A stretch of DNA of 39,377 nt from NCBI GenBank assembly GCA_009777175.1, contig WRMI01000025.1:1-39377 (forward strand). The letters are read 5' to 3'. Positions 17,646 through 26,212 of this stretch are shown here, one piece after another. Position 1 is the stretch's first letter. Every line of letters starts with the position of its first letter. Below the pieces are notes generated by a model. That model was not told the DNA's origin and made no database searches. It was given only the letters and a program-made list of their open reading frames with translations. The DNA comes from Marinilabiliaceae bacterium (GTDB taxonomy: Bacteria; Bacteroidota; Bacteroidia; Bacteroidales; Marinilabiliaceae). The position numbers and the translations under genes were made by a program.

Positions 17646-18051
17646 ACAATTAAAAGTATATTCAACCACAAATGAAGGAATATTTTATTTAAATGAAAAT
17701 GAATTTGTAAGATTTTATTACTCGCCTGAAAGTGGATATTTTAATGAACCTATTGAAAAGATACTTGAAAATAATACAAAAAGAATATTATCATTTGGAA
17801 CCGAATATATTTTTGAATATTTTGAAAACGAAAATTGGATTGAAATTCCATGTGATTGCGCATTTTCATCTGTTGAAATTATACTTGGAGCTGGTGAAAC
17901 ATTAAAATCTCCATTGGGTTCATTAGCCATTGATAAGGAAGGAAGATATCGTTATGGAAAAAAATTTGGATTATCATCTGAATTATCAAATTTTTCAGAT
18001 TACGTTGGATTTACTTTATATGCAGAACTTGAAGTTAAAATAAAAAAATGA
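17536..18051 (+). CDS. Lipoprotein with an immunoglobulin-like domain
   Basis: A 171-residue product. Its leader, signal peptide and first mature residues (to DNEEI) are almost identical to the preceding lipoprotein. The mature domain is unrelated: FGTEYIFEYFENENWIEIPCDC, GAGETLKSPLG and KEGRYRYGKKFG fit the 'bacterial immunoglobulin-like' pattern (compare Big_14), in which a W-x-x-IP strand and a GxYRxxK strand are conserved. Probably displayed on the cell surface or facing the periplasm. The stop overlaps the next start by four bases (ATGA), so the protease is translationally coupled. Domain call is moderate; role unknown. Confidence 0.7.
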   Translation: MKNLKKIKMLSIILLICGGCIIGGCKNPDKNVDNEEIQLKVYSTTNEGIFYLNENEFVRFYYSPESGYFNEPIEKILENNTKRILSFGTEYIFEYFENENWIEIPCDCAFSSVEIILGAGETLKSPLGSLAIDKEGRYRYGKKFGLSSELSNFSDYVGFTLYAELEVKIKK

Positions 18052-19973
18052 TTATGAAACACATAATAGTATTAGGATTTTTAGGATTTTTCTGTATTGC
18101 AATAAAAGCGCAGTTAAGTACAGAAGAAATACCTTATAGTTGGAGAAGTGGAAATGAGATATTAATTTCGGAAATTCCTGAAGTTTTATTACCAAATCTT
18201 GATATGGAAACCATAAATAAAGAAGATTTGGCAAATGAAGGATTATCTATACCATACCGTTTTGGATTCTCTCACGATGTGGTGTTGTCACTTTCGAATT
18301 CAGGCTTTTGGCAAAAAACAAAAGACGGCGGGCGCCTATGGAATTTAAGGATATATAGTCCCGATGCTCTTTCATTGAATTTGTTGTACGATAAATTTTG
18401 GTTACCCGATAGCGCTAAGTTTTTTATCTATTCAGAAGATATGAAACAACATATAGGAGCATTTACTTCGGAAAACAATAAGGGTGACAATGAAAAAAAT
18501 ATCACGGGATTTGCCACGGGTTTTTTGTTTACAAACAGTATAGTTTTGGAATATTACGAACCAAGCGGAACGGAAGAAAATGGCATTATTTCAATATGTA
18601 ATGTAATTAGTGGATACCGTAATATTTATGATGATGAAAAAGAAAAAAATCAAAACAGGGACAATCATTCCGATTTATTGCCCTGCCACAATGATGTTAC
18701 TTGTCCTATTGGAAATGTTTGTGCCAATGAAAAAAGAGCAGTTGCTCTTTTCATAATGGGTGGTTATTATTGTACAGGAGCCCTTCTCAATACTACTGCT
18801 AATGATAATCGTCCAATTTTTCTTACTGCAGATCATTGTTTTTCAGGAAATAGTACTCAATGGGTTTTTTATTGGAATTATGAAGCGCCATGTAACAGCG
18901 TATCATCACCAGATTACAATAAAACAACTACGGGTGCTAATATATTGGCAAGAAGAGCACAAACTGACTTTATGTTGTTAAATTTAATCGAGCACCCTGC
19001 AATGAATCCCAATGTAACTGTTTTTTATTTAGGTTGGGATAGAACAACTACATCAGCCACAAGTGGTGCCGGTATTCATCATCCTCGAGGATCACAGAAA
19101 AAAATATCGTTAACAAACAGAACTATAAATAATTATACTTCAACCATTTGCTGGGACCGAGACCCTGATACTGGAATTTGTATGGGGGGTACTTCTCCTG
19201 CCAATACTCATTGGAGAGTTGATTTTACATGTGGTACGGCAGAAGGGGGTTCCTCGGGTTCACCATTATTCAATCAAAATAATAGAGTAATAGGGCAATT
19301 ACATGGAGGTATCCTTGTTTGTCCACCGAATGCTATAATGTATTATGGTCGTTTTGATCTTTCTTGGACCGGCGGCGGAACTTCAACTACAAGGCTAAGT
19401 GATTGGTTAGACCCTCTGGGTACAAATCCAACATCTATAAATGGCAAAAGCTGCAACTTATCAATCATCAACAGAACCTACAATACAGGGACACACATCT
19501 TGGCGGGTTGTGGCGTTGCTATTTCTAACACAACAATTGAACCTAATACAAACGTAAGAATTCATGGTCAGCAATCTGTTATTCTAGCTAATTTTACAGC
19601 AAAGTCAGGCTCAAATGTGAGAATAACCGCAGGAGGTGTACAGGGCAGAGGAGATGATTCAACTGACAATGATGATGAAGTTTCTATTCTAAAAAGTTTG
19701 GAATTAGCAGTTGAAACAGAAACTAATGATACATCTGACGTTGATTTTATTGTTTACCCCAACCCCAATGACGGAAATTTTACCGTACACATACGAGGTG
19801 AAATAGAGCCATACACGTTAGAAATTTTTAATAACTCTGGTGGTTTGCTGGGTTTTGTAGATTGCAACGAAGAGGTAGTATATATAAATCGTACCGATTT
19901 GAATTCGGGAATTTATTATGTTAAAATTTCAATGCATGAAAAAGTAGCAGTGAGAAGGATTATTGTTCAGTAA
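18048..19973 (+). CDS. T9SS-secreted lysyl-endopeptidase-like trypsin-fold serine protease
   Basis: A 641-residue protein. Signal peptide at 1-21 (ends AIKAQ), a ~200-residue propeptide, a trypsin-fold catalytic domain and a type IX sorting domain at the C-terminus (DFIVYPNPNDGNFTV, then NSGIYYVKISMHEK). The catalytic triad can be placed at His263 (LTADHCF), Asp307 (TDFMLLNL) and Ser403 (GGSSGSPLF). The block CTGALLNT...NRPIFLTADHC with flanking cysteines resembles Achromobacter lysyl endopeptidase relatives. It likely degrades or processes proteins outside the cell. A Met-3 start (18054) is an alternative. The last gene of the coupled set; the next gene starts 14 bases later. Confidence 0.88.
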   Translation: MIMKHIIVLGFLGFFCIAIKAQLSTEEIPYSWRSGNEILISEIPEVLLPNLDMETINKEDLANEGLSIPYRFGFSHDVVLSLSNSGFWQKTKDGGRLWNLRIYSPDALSLNLLYDKFWLPDSAKFFIYSEDMKQHIGAFTSENNKGDNEKNITGFATGFLFTNSIVLEYYEPSGTEENGIISICNVISGYRNIYDDEKEKNQNRDNHSDLLPCHNDVTCPIGNVCANEKRAVALFIMGGYYCTGALLNTTANDNRPIFLTADHCFSGNSTQWVFYWNYEAPCNSVSSPDYNKTTTGANILARRAQTDFMLLNLIEHPAMNPNVTVFYLGWDRTTTSATSGAGIHHPRGSQKKISLTNRTINNYTSTICWDRDPDTGICMGGTSPANTHWRVDFTCGTAEGGSSGSPLFNQNNRVIGQLHGGILVCPPNAIMYYGRFDLSWTGGGTSTTRLSDWLDPLGTNPTSINGKSCNLSIINRTYNTGTHILAGCGVAISNTTIEPNTNVRIHGQQSVILANFTAKSGSNVRITAGGVQGRGDDSTDNDDEVSILKSLELAVETETNDTSDVDFIVYPNPNDGNFTVHIRGEIEPYTLEIFNNSGGLLGFVDCNEEVVYINRTDLNSGIYYVKISMHEKVAVRRIIVQ

Positions 19974-19987
19974 TCAAACATGCAGAG

Positions 19988-20443
19988 ATGAAAACTAAAC
20001 AATTAACAATATTATTTTTTTCACTACTGTTTTTGCTGAACAGCTGTAAAAAGGTAAATGAACAAACGTCTATTGATTTTTTGCAAAATGAATGGATAGT
20101 ACAATCAGTAACAAATGAAGGAAAACGCTTTAACACTCCGTCGGATAAGACTTTCAGAGAAGATGCATATATATTAAAATTTGTTGGTGATTCAATTTTT
20201 GAAATGCATACAAGTGTTAATTATGCTGGAGGAAGTTACCTAATTGTTTCGGAAAGTCATATCATTATAAGTCATTACGGAGAATGGACGGAAATTCATA
20301 ACTCATTAGAACATCAAAGAAATTTTGATGAACAATTAGTGTCTACATTTAACGGAAAAATGTCGTATTCTTCTACAAAAAGTAAATTGATTTTACGAAA
20401 CGAGCAGAATCAAGAAATTGTTTTTGCTAACATAAGTAAATAA
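19988..20443 (+). CDS. Small lipoprotein of the same META-like type
   Basis: A 151-residue product with a clear lipoprotein signal: hydrophobic core ILFFSLLFLL and lipobox LNSC with Cys20. The mature part has a WIVQSVTNEG strand, then DAYILKFVGDSIFEM and GKMSYSSTKSKLIL, the alternating beta-strand pattern seen in lipocalin/META-like small lipoproteins. It is distantly similar in layout to the lipoprotein at 17030 but not in sequence. It is 14 bases downstream of the protease, so it is probably in the same transcript. Function unknown. Confidence 0.7.
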   Translation: MKTKQLTILFFSLLFLLNSCKKVNEQTSIDFLQNEWIVQSVTNEGKRFNTPSDKTFREDAYILKFVGDSIFEMHTSVNYAGGSYLIVSESHIIISHYGEWTEIHNSLEHQRNFDEQLVSTFNGKMSYSSTKSKLILRNEQNQEIVFANISK

Positions 20444-20459
20444 TTGAAGATCTAGTTTT

Positions 20460-20536
20460 GATGCGAATAAATGAAAGACTTTGGACTTGCAGAGATGAAC
20501 AAACTGTTTCTGCAAAAAATTGAGGAATTGACATTG
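20460..20536 (+). pseudogene. Remnant of a second tail-fibre-like gene
   Basis: Bases 20485-20533 match 16878-16926 of the tail-fibre-like gene and encode LAEMNKLFLQKIEELTL in the same order. Just upstream, gatgcgaataaatg (20460-20473) is identical to 16246-16259 from the middle of that gene. The remnant thus looks like a copy with a large internal deletion. No start codon or intact frame is present. Confidence 0.7.
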
Positions 20537-20643
20537 TCGCAAAGATTTTTCGCTAAAATCGCAATTGATTTTTTTAGTTTTATTCTTTGCGTTCTCAACT
20601 TTGCGCCTTTGCGTTAAAATAAATAATATGAATAATGTAGGCT
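20530..20643. repeat. Dispersed ctttgcg repeat, copy before ftsZ
   Basis: Nearly identical at its right end to 26141-26207 (gttctcaactttgcgccttt, then gcgttaaaataaataatatg and aataatgtaggct). Non-coding. Together with the tail-fibre remnant and direct repeat copy B it fills the 492-base gap before ftsZ. Confidence 0.85.
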
Positions 20644-20667
20644 AATGTCATTTCAATACATTGCCTC

Positions 20668-20834
20668 TATTTTTGATTCATGGATTGGTAACGGGACTCG
20701 TTATTAATGATTGAGAACTTATGATTCGAAACCCTCTAAGAAAACAAGAAAAATTATTTTTTCCAAAAAAATGCAACATAATATTAAATTGTGCGTTTAA
20801 GTGAATATGTTTTTCGAGTTGTAGGCATGCGCCT
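20668..20834 (+). repeat. ~165-bp direct repeat, copy B (right of accessory block)
   Basis: Partner of 15731-15900 in the same orientation. It ends about 100 bases upstream of the ftsZ start codon, so the promoter that now serves ftsZ may lie inside or next to the repeat. No clear TAnnTTTG element was found between the repeat and ftsZ. Confidence 0.85.
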
Positions 20835-20935
20835 AAGTGAGGTTGACAGGGTTGCGGAGATTGTGCTGAAACACTACTAAGAATGATTTTTCCAATATAA
20901 ATAATAAACAAAATTTACAAAAAATATAGAAAAAT

Positions 20936-22450
20936 ATGGATGATTTAATAGATATTGAATTTCCGCCGCAGGAAAGTTCTTCGATAATAAAGGTTATCGG
21001 CGTGGGCGGAGGAGGCAGTAATGCCGTTAATTATATGTACAATCTCGGCATCAAAGATGTTGATTTTGTAATTTGCAATACAGACGCAAAAGCATTGGCA
21101 AGCAGTCCAATATGTACCAAAATTCAGTTAGGAGTTACACTTACCGAAGGATTAGGTGCTGGTAACGACCCCCAAAGAGGACGCGACGCAGCAATTGAAA
21201 ATATTCAAGACGTGAGACGCGTTCTAGAAAATAGAACTAAAATGGTTTTCATTACCGCAGGAATGGGCGGAGGTACAGGTACAGGCGCAGCCCCCATAAT
21301 TGCTTCTGCCGCAAAAGAAATGGGAATACTTACTGTTGGTATCGTTACGCTACCTCTACGTAGAGAAGGATATAAACGTGTTAATCAAGCCATTGAAGGA
21401 ATTTTGGAAATGGAAAAACATGTTGACTCCCTTCTATTAATTAATAATGAACGGTTACGCGACTTGTTTGGAGACCTCCCACTTAGTCAGGCATTTGCGA
21501 AAGCAGACAACGTTTTAGCAATTGCCGCCAAAGGAATTGCCGAAATTATTACCATTCCCGGATATGTAAACATCGATTTTGCAGATGTTGAAACGGTGAT
21601 GAAAAATAGCGGTGTCTCAATTATGGGATCCGGCATCGCAAGCGGTGAATTTAGGGCACAGGAAGCACTTCAGTCAGCATTAGAATCGCCTTTGCTCAAC
21701 TTTAACAGCATTGACGGCGCAAAAGATATACTGATTAATTTTTCTTCCGGACAAGAACAAGAACTTAAAATGGGTGAACTTGACTATGTTATCGACCACT
21801 TGCAAAATATTGTAGGAAATTCTGCCTCAATTATTTGGGGTATGAATATTAATAAAAATTTTACAGACGAACTTAATATCACTATTGTTGCCACAGGATT
21901 TTCCTCTGACCACGTTATCACAAATGATGACGACGACCCAAAAAATCACAAAAAACGATATGTTTTAGACTCAGAAGGCAACGTTATGGAAACTGATAAT
22001 GACAGTTTTATTATTGAAAAAAATCAAACAAGCAGTAATGATTATAAAGAAGAGAGTCCTCGGCGGGTTATGGTTTTTGACAATGAAAACAAAGAAAACG
22101 ATTTAAATATCAATAAGTTTTATGGTAGTTCCGAAGATAAACGACATGCTGAAAAAAAAGTTGAACCTCTTTTAGACGTTGAAACAGCCACTATTGGTTA
22201 CGCAGTTCAGCCCATCAGAAAAATTAACCCAAAAGATTTGAGCAACGAAAAATTACTCGAAAAGATTGAAAGCGAGCCCGCATACAAAAGAAGAGGAATG
22301 TTATTAAATAAAGATAACGCAGACCTACAACCTCAAAACAAACCTTTTGTGAATCCTGAAAACCGTATTTCACGTTTTACAATTTCTGATAGCGGCACAG
22401 GACCCGTTATTACCAAAGAGAATACTTATTTGCATGGAAATCCATGCTAA
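20936..22450 (+). CDS. ftsZ: Cell division protein FtsZ
   Basis: A 504-residue tubulin homologue. GTP-binding residues: [10 protein letters not shown] near 22-31, the tubulin signature [10 protein letters not shown] at 111-120, and the T7-loop NIDFADV near 213. After the core (to about 320) comes a long ~180-residue variable linker that ends in the Bacteroidota-type tail [12 protein letters not shown], the likely FtsA-binding peptide. FtsZ polymerises into the division ring. The usual ftsA-ftsZ adjacency is broken here by 5.3 kb, which suggests ftsZ is transcribed separately from ftsQA. glmS starts 12 bases after its stop. Confidence 0.98.
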   Translation: MDDLIDIEFPPQESSSIIKVIGVGGGGSNAVNYMYNLGIKDVDFVICNTDAKALASSPICTKIQLGVTLTEGLGAGNDPQRGRDAAIENIQDVRRVLENRTKMVFITAGMGGGTGTGAAPIIASAAKEMGILTVGIVTLPLRREGYKRVNQAIEGILEMEKHVDSLLLINNERLRDLFGDLPLSQAFAKADNVLAIAAKGIAEIITIPGYVNIDFADVETVMKNSGVSIMGSGIASGEFRAQEALQSALESPLLNFNSIDGAKDILINFSSGQEQELKMGELDYVIDHLQNIVGNSASIIWGMNINKNFTDELNITIVATGFSSDHVITNDDDDPKNHKKRYVLDSEGNVMETDNDSFIIEKNQTSSNDYKEESPRRVMVFDNENKENDLNINKFYGSSEDKRHAEKKVEPLLDVETATIGYAVQPIRKINPKDLSNEKLLEKIESEPAYKRRGMLLNKDNADLQPQNKPFVNPENRISRFTISDSGTGPVITKENTYLHGNPC

Positions 22451-22462
22451 ATTCATTATAAT

Positions 22463-24316
22463 ATGTGCGGAATAATAGGTTATATTGGAAAAAGAAACGC
22501 TGTTCCAATTTTGATTGAAGGTCTTAAAAGATTAGAATATAGAGGATATGATAGCGCAGGGTTAGCGATTATCAATAATATTGGTAATTTATTGATAGAA
22601 AAAAAGGAAGGGAAAATCGTAGAATTGGAACAATCGATTAAGTGGAGTACTGCTGAATGTGAATGTAATATGGGCATTTCGCATACACGATGGGCTACGC
22701 ACGGCGAACCAACGGCAATAAATGCACATCCTCATACAAACTTTGACAATAAAATTGCATTGGTTCATAATGGCATTATCGAAAACCATAAAAAACTGAA
22801 AGAACAATTAGAATCAAAAGGTTATATATTTGTTACCCAAACAGATACAGAAGTATTAGTTCATTTAATTGACTTTTTTTACAAATCATCTGATAAAACA
22901 GAAGATGATTTTTATGCAAGTATTCAACAGGCATTAAAACAAGTAGAAGGCACTTATGGAATTGCTGTTATAAACCAAGAACATCCCAATTTAATTGTTG
23001 CCGCACGAAAGGGAAGTCCTTTGATTCTGGGAATTGGAAATGATGAATTTTTTGTAACTTCCGATGTTGGAGCAATTGTTGCTCATACTCAAAGAGTTAT
23101 TTATCTTGAAGATGGCGAAATAGTAAAGATAAGCAACAATCATTACGAAATAACGACAATAAATAATGAAATAAAATCTCCCAAAATAACCACCATTGAT
23201 TGGGATATTTCGAGCGTTAATAAAGGTGAATATGAGCATTTTATGCTCAAAGAAATATTTGAACAACCAATTTCAGTAGCCAATGCTTTCAGAGGAAGAG
23301 TTTCAGATGAAAATGCTACCGCACGACTTGGGGGCTTAAGTGTTCATAAAGACGCATTTAGGAATGTAAAAAAGATACAGTTGATAGGTTGCGGAACATC
23401 GTGGCACGCAGGGCTCATTGGAAAATATATTATTGAATATTTATCGAGAATACCCGTTGAAGTTGAATATGCCAGCGAATATAGATACAAAAACCCTATT
23501 GTGCCTGAAAATACATTAGTTTTTACAATAAGTCAATCGGGTGAAACTGCGGATACACTTGCTGCTTTAAGAGAAGCGAAAGTGAAAGGTGGTATGGTGT
23601 TTGGTATTACAAACGTGGTTGGAAGTACAATCGCAAGAGAAACAGACGGCGGAATATACATTCACGCTGGGTCTGAAATTGGAGTAGCATCTACAAAAGC
23701 ATTTACATCACAAGTTACGGTTTTATTTTTATTAGGATTATTACTCGGTAGAATCAAGCATCTATCACCTTTTGACGGAATAAAATATATTGATGAGTTG
23801 AAAAAAATACCTGATAAAATCCAATTAATACTCGATAAAAACGCTGAAATAAGAGAAATAGCAAGGTTTATGCTCAATTCAACAAACGCACTGTATCTCG
23901 GCAGAGGATTTGAATTTCCCGTTGCGCTCGAAGGAGCATTGAAATTAAAAGAAATTTCATATATTCACGCAGAAGGTTACCCCGCAGCCGAAATGAAACA
24001 CGGTCCCATTGCACTTATAGACGAAAATATGCCCGTTGTTGCTATTTGCGCAAAAGATTTTATGTATGATAAAGTGATTTCAAACCTGCAAGAAGTTAAG
24101 AGTCGCAAAGGGAAAATAATTGCAATCGCCAACGAAGGCGACAAAGAAATCTGCGATTTAGCCGAACATGTTATCTATATTCCCGAAACATTACACGTGC
24201 TGCGACCCCTTTTGTCTGTAATTCCACTACAATTACTTGCATATCATGTTGCAGATTTAAAGGGAATAAACGTAGACCAACCGCGGAATCTTGCTAAAAG
24301 TGTTACTGTAGAATAA
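22463..24316 (+). CDS. glmS: Glutamine-fructose-6-phosphate aminotransferase (isomerising)
   Basis: A 617-residue enzyme of standard length. The class II glutaminase starts at MCGIIGYIG with catalytic Cys2 after removal of Met1, and has SHTRWATHGEP and HNGIIEN. Two SIS sugar-isomerase domains follow (GCGTSWHAG, SQSGETADT and STKAFTSQ in the first; GRGFEFPVALEGALKLKEISYIHAEGY in the second). The C-terminus ends DQPRNLAKSVTVE, the conserved GlmS tail. It makes glucosamine-6-phosphate, the first step toward UDP-GlcNAc for peptidoglycan and LPS. Its position right after ftsZ suggests co-expression of division and wall precursor supply. No glmS ribozyme fits in the 12-base gap. Confidence 0.98.
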   Translation: MCGIIGYIGKRNAVPILIEGLKRLEYRGYDSAGLAIINNIGNLLIEKKEGKIVELEQSIKWSTAECECNMGISHTRWATHGEPTAINAHPHTNFDNKIALVHNGIIENHKKLKEQLESKGYIFVTQTDTEVLVHLIDFFYKSSDKTEDDFYASIQQALKQVEGTYGIAVINQEHPNLIVAARKGSPLILGIGNDEFFVTSDVGAIVAHTQRVIYLEDGEIVKISNNHYEITTINNEIKSPKITTIDWDISSVNKGEYEHFMLKEIFEQPISVANAFRGRVSDENATARLGGLSVHKDAFRNVKKIQLIGCGTSWHAGLIGKYIIEYLSRIPVEVEYASEYRYKNPIVPENTLVFTISQSGETADTLAALREAKVKGGMVFGITNVVGSTIARETDGGIYIHAGSEIGVASTKAFTSQVTVLFLLGLLLGRIKHLSPFDGIKYIDELKKIPDKIQLILDKNAEIREIARFMLNSTNALYLGRGFEFPVALEGALKLKEISYIHAEGYPAAEMKHGPIALIDENMPVVAICAKDFMYDKVISNLQEVKSRKGKIIAIANEGDKEICDLAEHVIYIPETLHVLRPLLSVIPLQLLAYHVADLKGINVDQPRNLAKSVTVE

Positions 24317-24466
24317 AATTCAGATTTATTTTATTATTTTCTGTAAATATTTGATATTATGGGTATAACTCATTTTCATTTTGGAAAATAGAATTTACTC
24401 CGAAAAGCCCTATTATTTTACCACAAAGTTTCACAAAATGATTTCACAAATGACACAAAGCATTTT

Positions 24467-25867
24467 TTAGCCGTCGATTGTTTCTGCAATTGGCAAAGGT
24501 AGAGGTTTTTTGGCGGGGACTATATGGACAAATGCTGCGCCGAATACAATTCCGGGTAAAGCGAGTCTCATTGAGGCATGAAACATTGTAAACATGCTAA
24601 TAAATAAAAATGCAATAAAAAAATATCGAGCAACTAATCCAGTTTCTCGGAAAAAATGTACAATAGGCAAAATAATCATACCGATAAGCATAAACAAAAT
24701 TCCAAAAGTACCGTGTTCGGACAATAATCGAGTATATTCGGTATGGGCAGCAGCAGCCATTCCGTAAAACATTTCTCTATATTGTTCTCCCATTCCTACG
24801 CCAATTCCCCAAAAGGGGTTATCTCTAAAAGCCTGAAAATCACCTTCCATTATTTCTCCTCGTCCAGTCAGCATACTTCCTTCGTGTTTTGTTGCTCCTG
24901 CTTTCATTTCGTTTGTTGAATATCCTTTGTACCTATACATCAACATTCCACCCGTAATATTATCGGCAACCATAAAAACCACCACAAGTAGTATCGCTCC
25001 AAGAAAAATATATGGAATAAATTTTTTGATTTGTTTTCTATATAAATTGCTTGTTAAATAAAGGATAGTCATTGAAAGCACCAATGCCATAATGCTTCCC
25101 ATAACTCCGCCTCTTGAAAATGTCAAAAATGCGCGTAAAAGCAGATAAAAGAGTATTGTCCAATCGAGCCACTCGTATGGAGTTAGTTTGTTTTTGTTGA
25201 ATTTTACAAGTAAAGCTAATAGAATAAACCAACCTAAAATAGTTGAGACCTGATTAGCACCAAAGCCTCCAGATGCCGCAGTATTTGACTGAAGGCTTTT
25301 AAACTCAAGGTCGGCAATGTTGGCGACAATGCTTAACGCAATACAAATTGTTACAGCAGGTAAAAAAGAAAATTTTAATTGGTTTACATAATTTTCTTCG
25401 GAAATAGGTCGATGGTAATAATAGAGCCCCGCAAATACCAACGAAAGCGGTCCTGAAATTCCAAACATAATCATCTTTCTGAGCCTAACAGGGTCAGGAT
25501 TTTCGGCGAGAACAACAGCAGGAACCAATAATATCAACATAAATAGAAAAGTATAAGAAATATATTTCCTTCTACCCGCAAACATGCCAACTATTAAGAT
25601 TAAAATGGATACATATTTACCTAATTCCCACGAAAAAGGGGCACCGACCATACGGTATATCATTTCCATACCCATTAGATACAAACAATAGAAACCTGCA
25701 CGACTATTCCTATCGCGAGTGATTATCACGTCATAACAAAAAATGCCAAATAAACCCGCATAAGCAAGTGCTGCGATTCCTGCTGCATATTTTACGGCTA
25801 ATCCCAAAGCAAAATGAAAACAAAGAAGGAAAATCATCCCCTTTTTGGTATTTACTAATTCTATCAT
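24467..25867 (-). CDS. O-antigen ligase-like polymerase/ligase membrane protein
   Basis: From the ATG at 25867 the product has 466 residues. A TTG at 25903 would be inside the promoter. It has about ten to eleven membrane segments and a long periplasmic loop (roughly residues 310-370) containing GRGEIMEGDFQAFRDNPFWGIGVGMG and HTEYTRLLSEHG. The loop pattern, with R-x-E...NPFxGxG and H-x-E/H-x-x-LL-x-x-G, is that of the Wzy_C/O-antigen ligase (WaaL-like) family. Members join or polymerise surface glycans. No other glycan genes surround it, so the substrate cannot be guessed. Apparently monocistronic. Confidence 0.85.
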   Translation of the reverse strand: MIELVNTKKGMIFLLCFHFALGLAVKYAAGIAALAYAGLFGIFCYDVIITRDRNSRAGFYCLYLMGMEMIYRMVGAPFSWELGKYVSILILIVGMFAGRRKYISYTFLFMLILLVPAVVLAENPDPVRLRKMIMFGISGPLSLVFAGLYYYHRPISEENYVNQLKFSFLPAVTICIALSIVANIADLEFKSLQSNTAASGGFGANQVSTILGWFILLALLVKFNKNKLTPYEWLDWTILFYLLLRAFLTFSRGGVMGSIMALVLSMTILYLTSNLYRKQIKKFIPYIFLGAILLVVVFMVADNITGGMLMYRYKGYSTNEMKAGATKHEGSMLTGRGEIMEGDFQAFRDNPFWGIGVGMGEQYREMFYGMAAAAHTEYTRLLSEHGTFGILFMLIGMIILPIVHFFRETGLVARYFFIAFLFISMFTMFHASMRLALPGIVFGAAFVHIVPAKKPLPLPIAETIDG

Positions 25868-25891
25868 CTCTTTTGTATTAAAATCGGGGTG

Positions 25892-25921
25892 CAAAAATAA
25901 CAATATTTATTGATAACCAAA
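25892..25921 (-). promoter_or_regulatory. Bacteroidota-type promoter for the O-antigen ligase-like gene
   Basis: Read on the minus strand, TTTG (25921-25918), 18 bases, then TATTTTTG (25899-25892). The ATG at 25867 follows by 24 bases. This placement argues against the upstream TTG start. The rest of the gap to 26212 contains repeat words only. Confidence 0.65.
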
Positions 25922-26140
25922 AATTATTAATATTGTTGAAAAATATTTAAGTTTAAATTATGTCTACAATATGTTGTTTTTATCAAAAAAAAAATTGTTC
26001 TTTTGTAATTTTATTGACTAACTTGCATTATTCATAAAAAACGAAAATATCTTTTAACCACAAAGGAACACAAAGGTTTTGGTCATTGAATTTATTGAAA
26101 TACACATAGGACACAATTTTTCTTTTTAACCACACTATTT

Positions 26141-26207
26141 TTGCGTTCTTTGCGTTCTCAACTTTGCGCCTTTGCGTTAAAATAAATAATATGAATAATG
26201 TAGGCTA
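26141..26207. repeat. Dispersed ctttgcg repeat, copy upstream of the cytochrome fusion
   Basis: Shares an essentially identical ~60-base block with 20583-20643, ending five bases before the start codon of the next gene. The gap 25904-26212 contains this copy and 'aaccacaaaggaacacaaagg' words. No TAnnTTTG promoter is obvious between the repeat and the gene. Confidence 0.85.
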
Positions 26208-26212
26208 AAAAA

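Noticed and set aside
22451-22462. glmS ribozyme/riboswitch
   Set aside because: Only 12 bases separate ftsZ and glmS, too short for the ribozyme known from Firmicutes.
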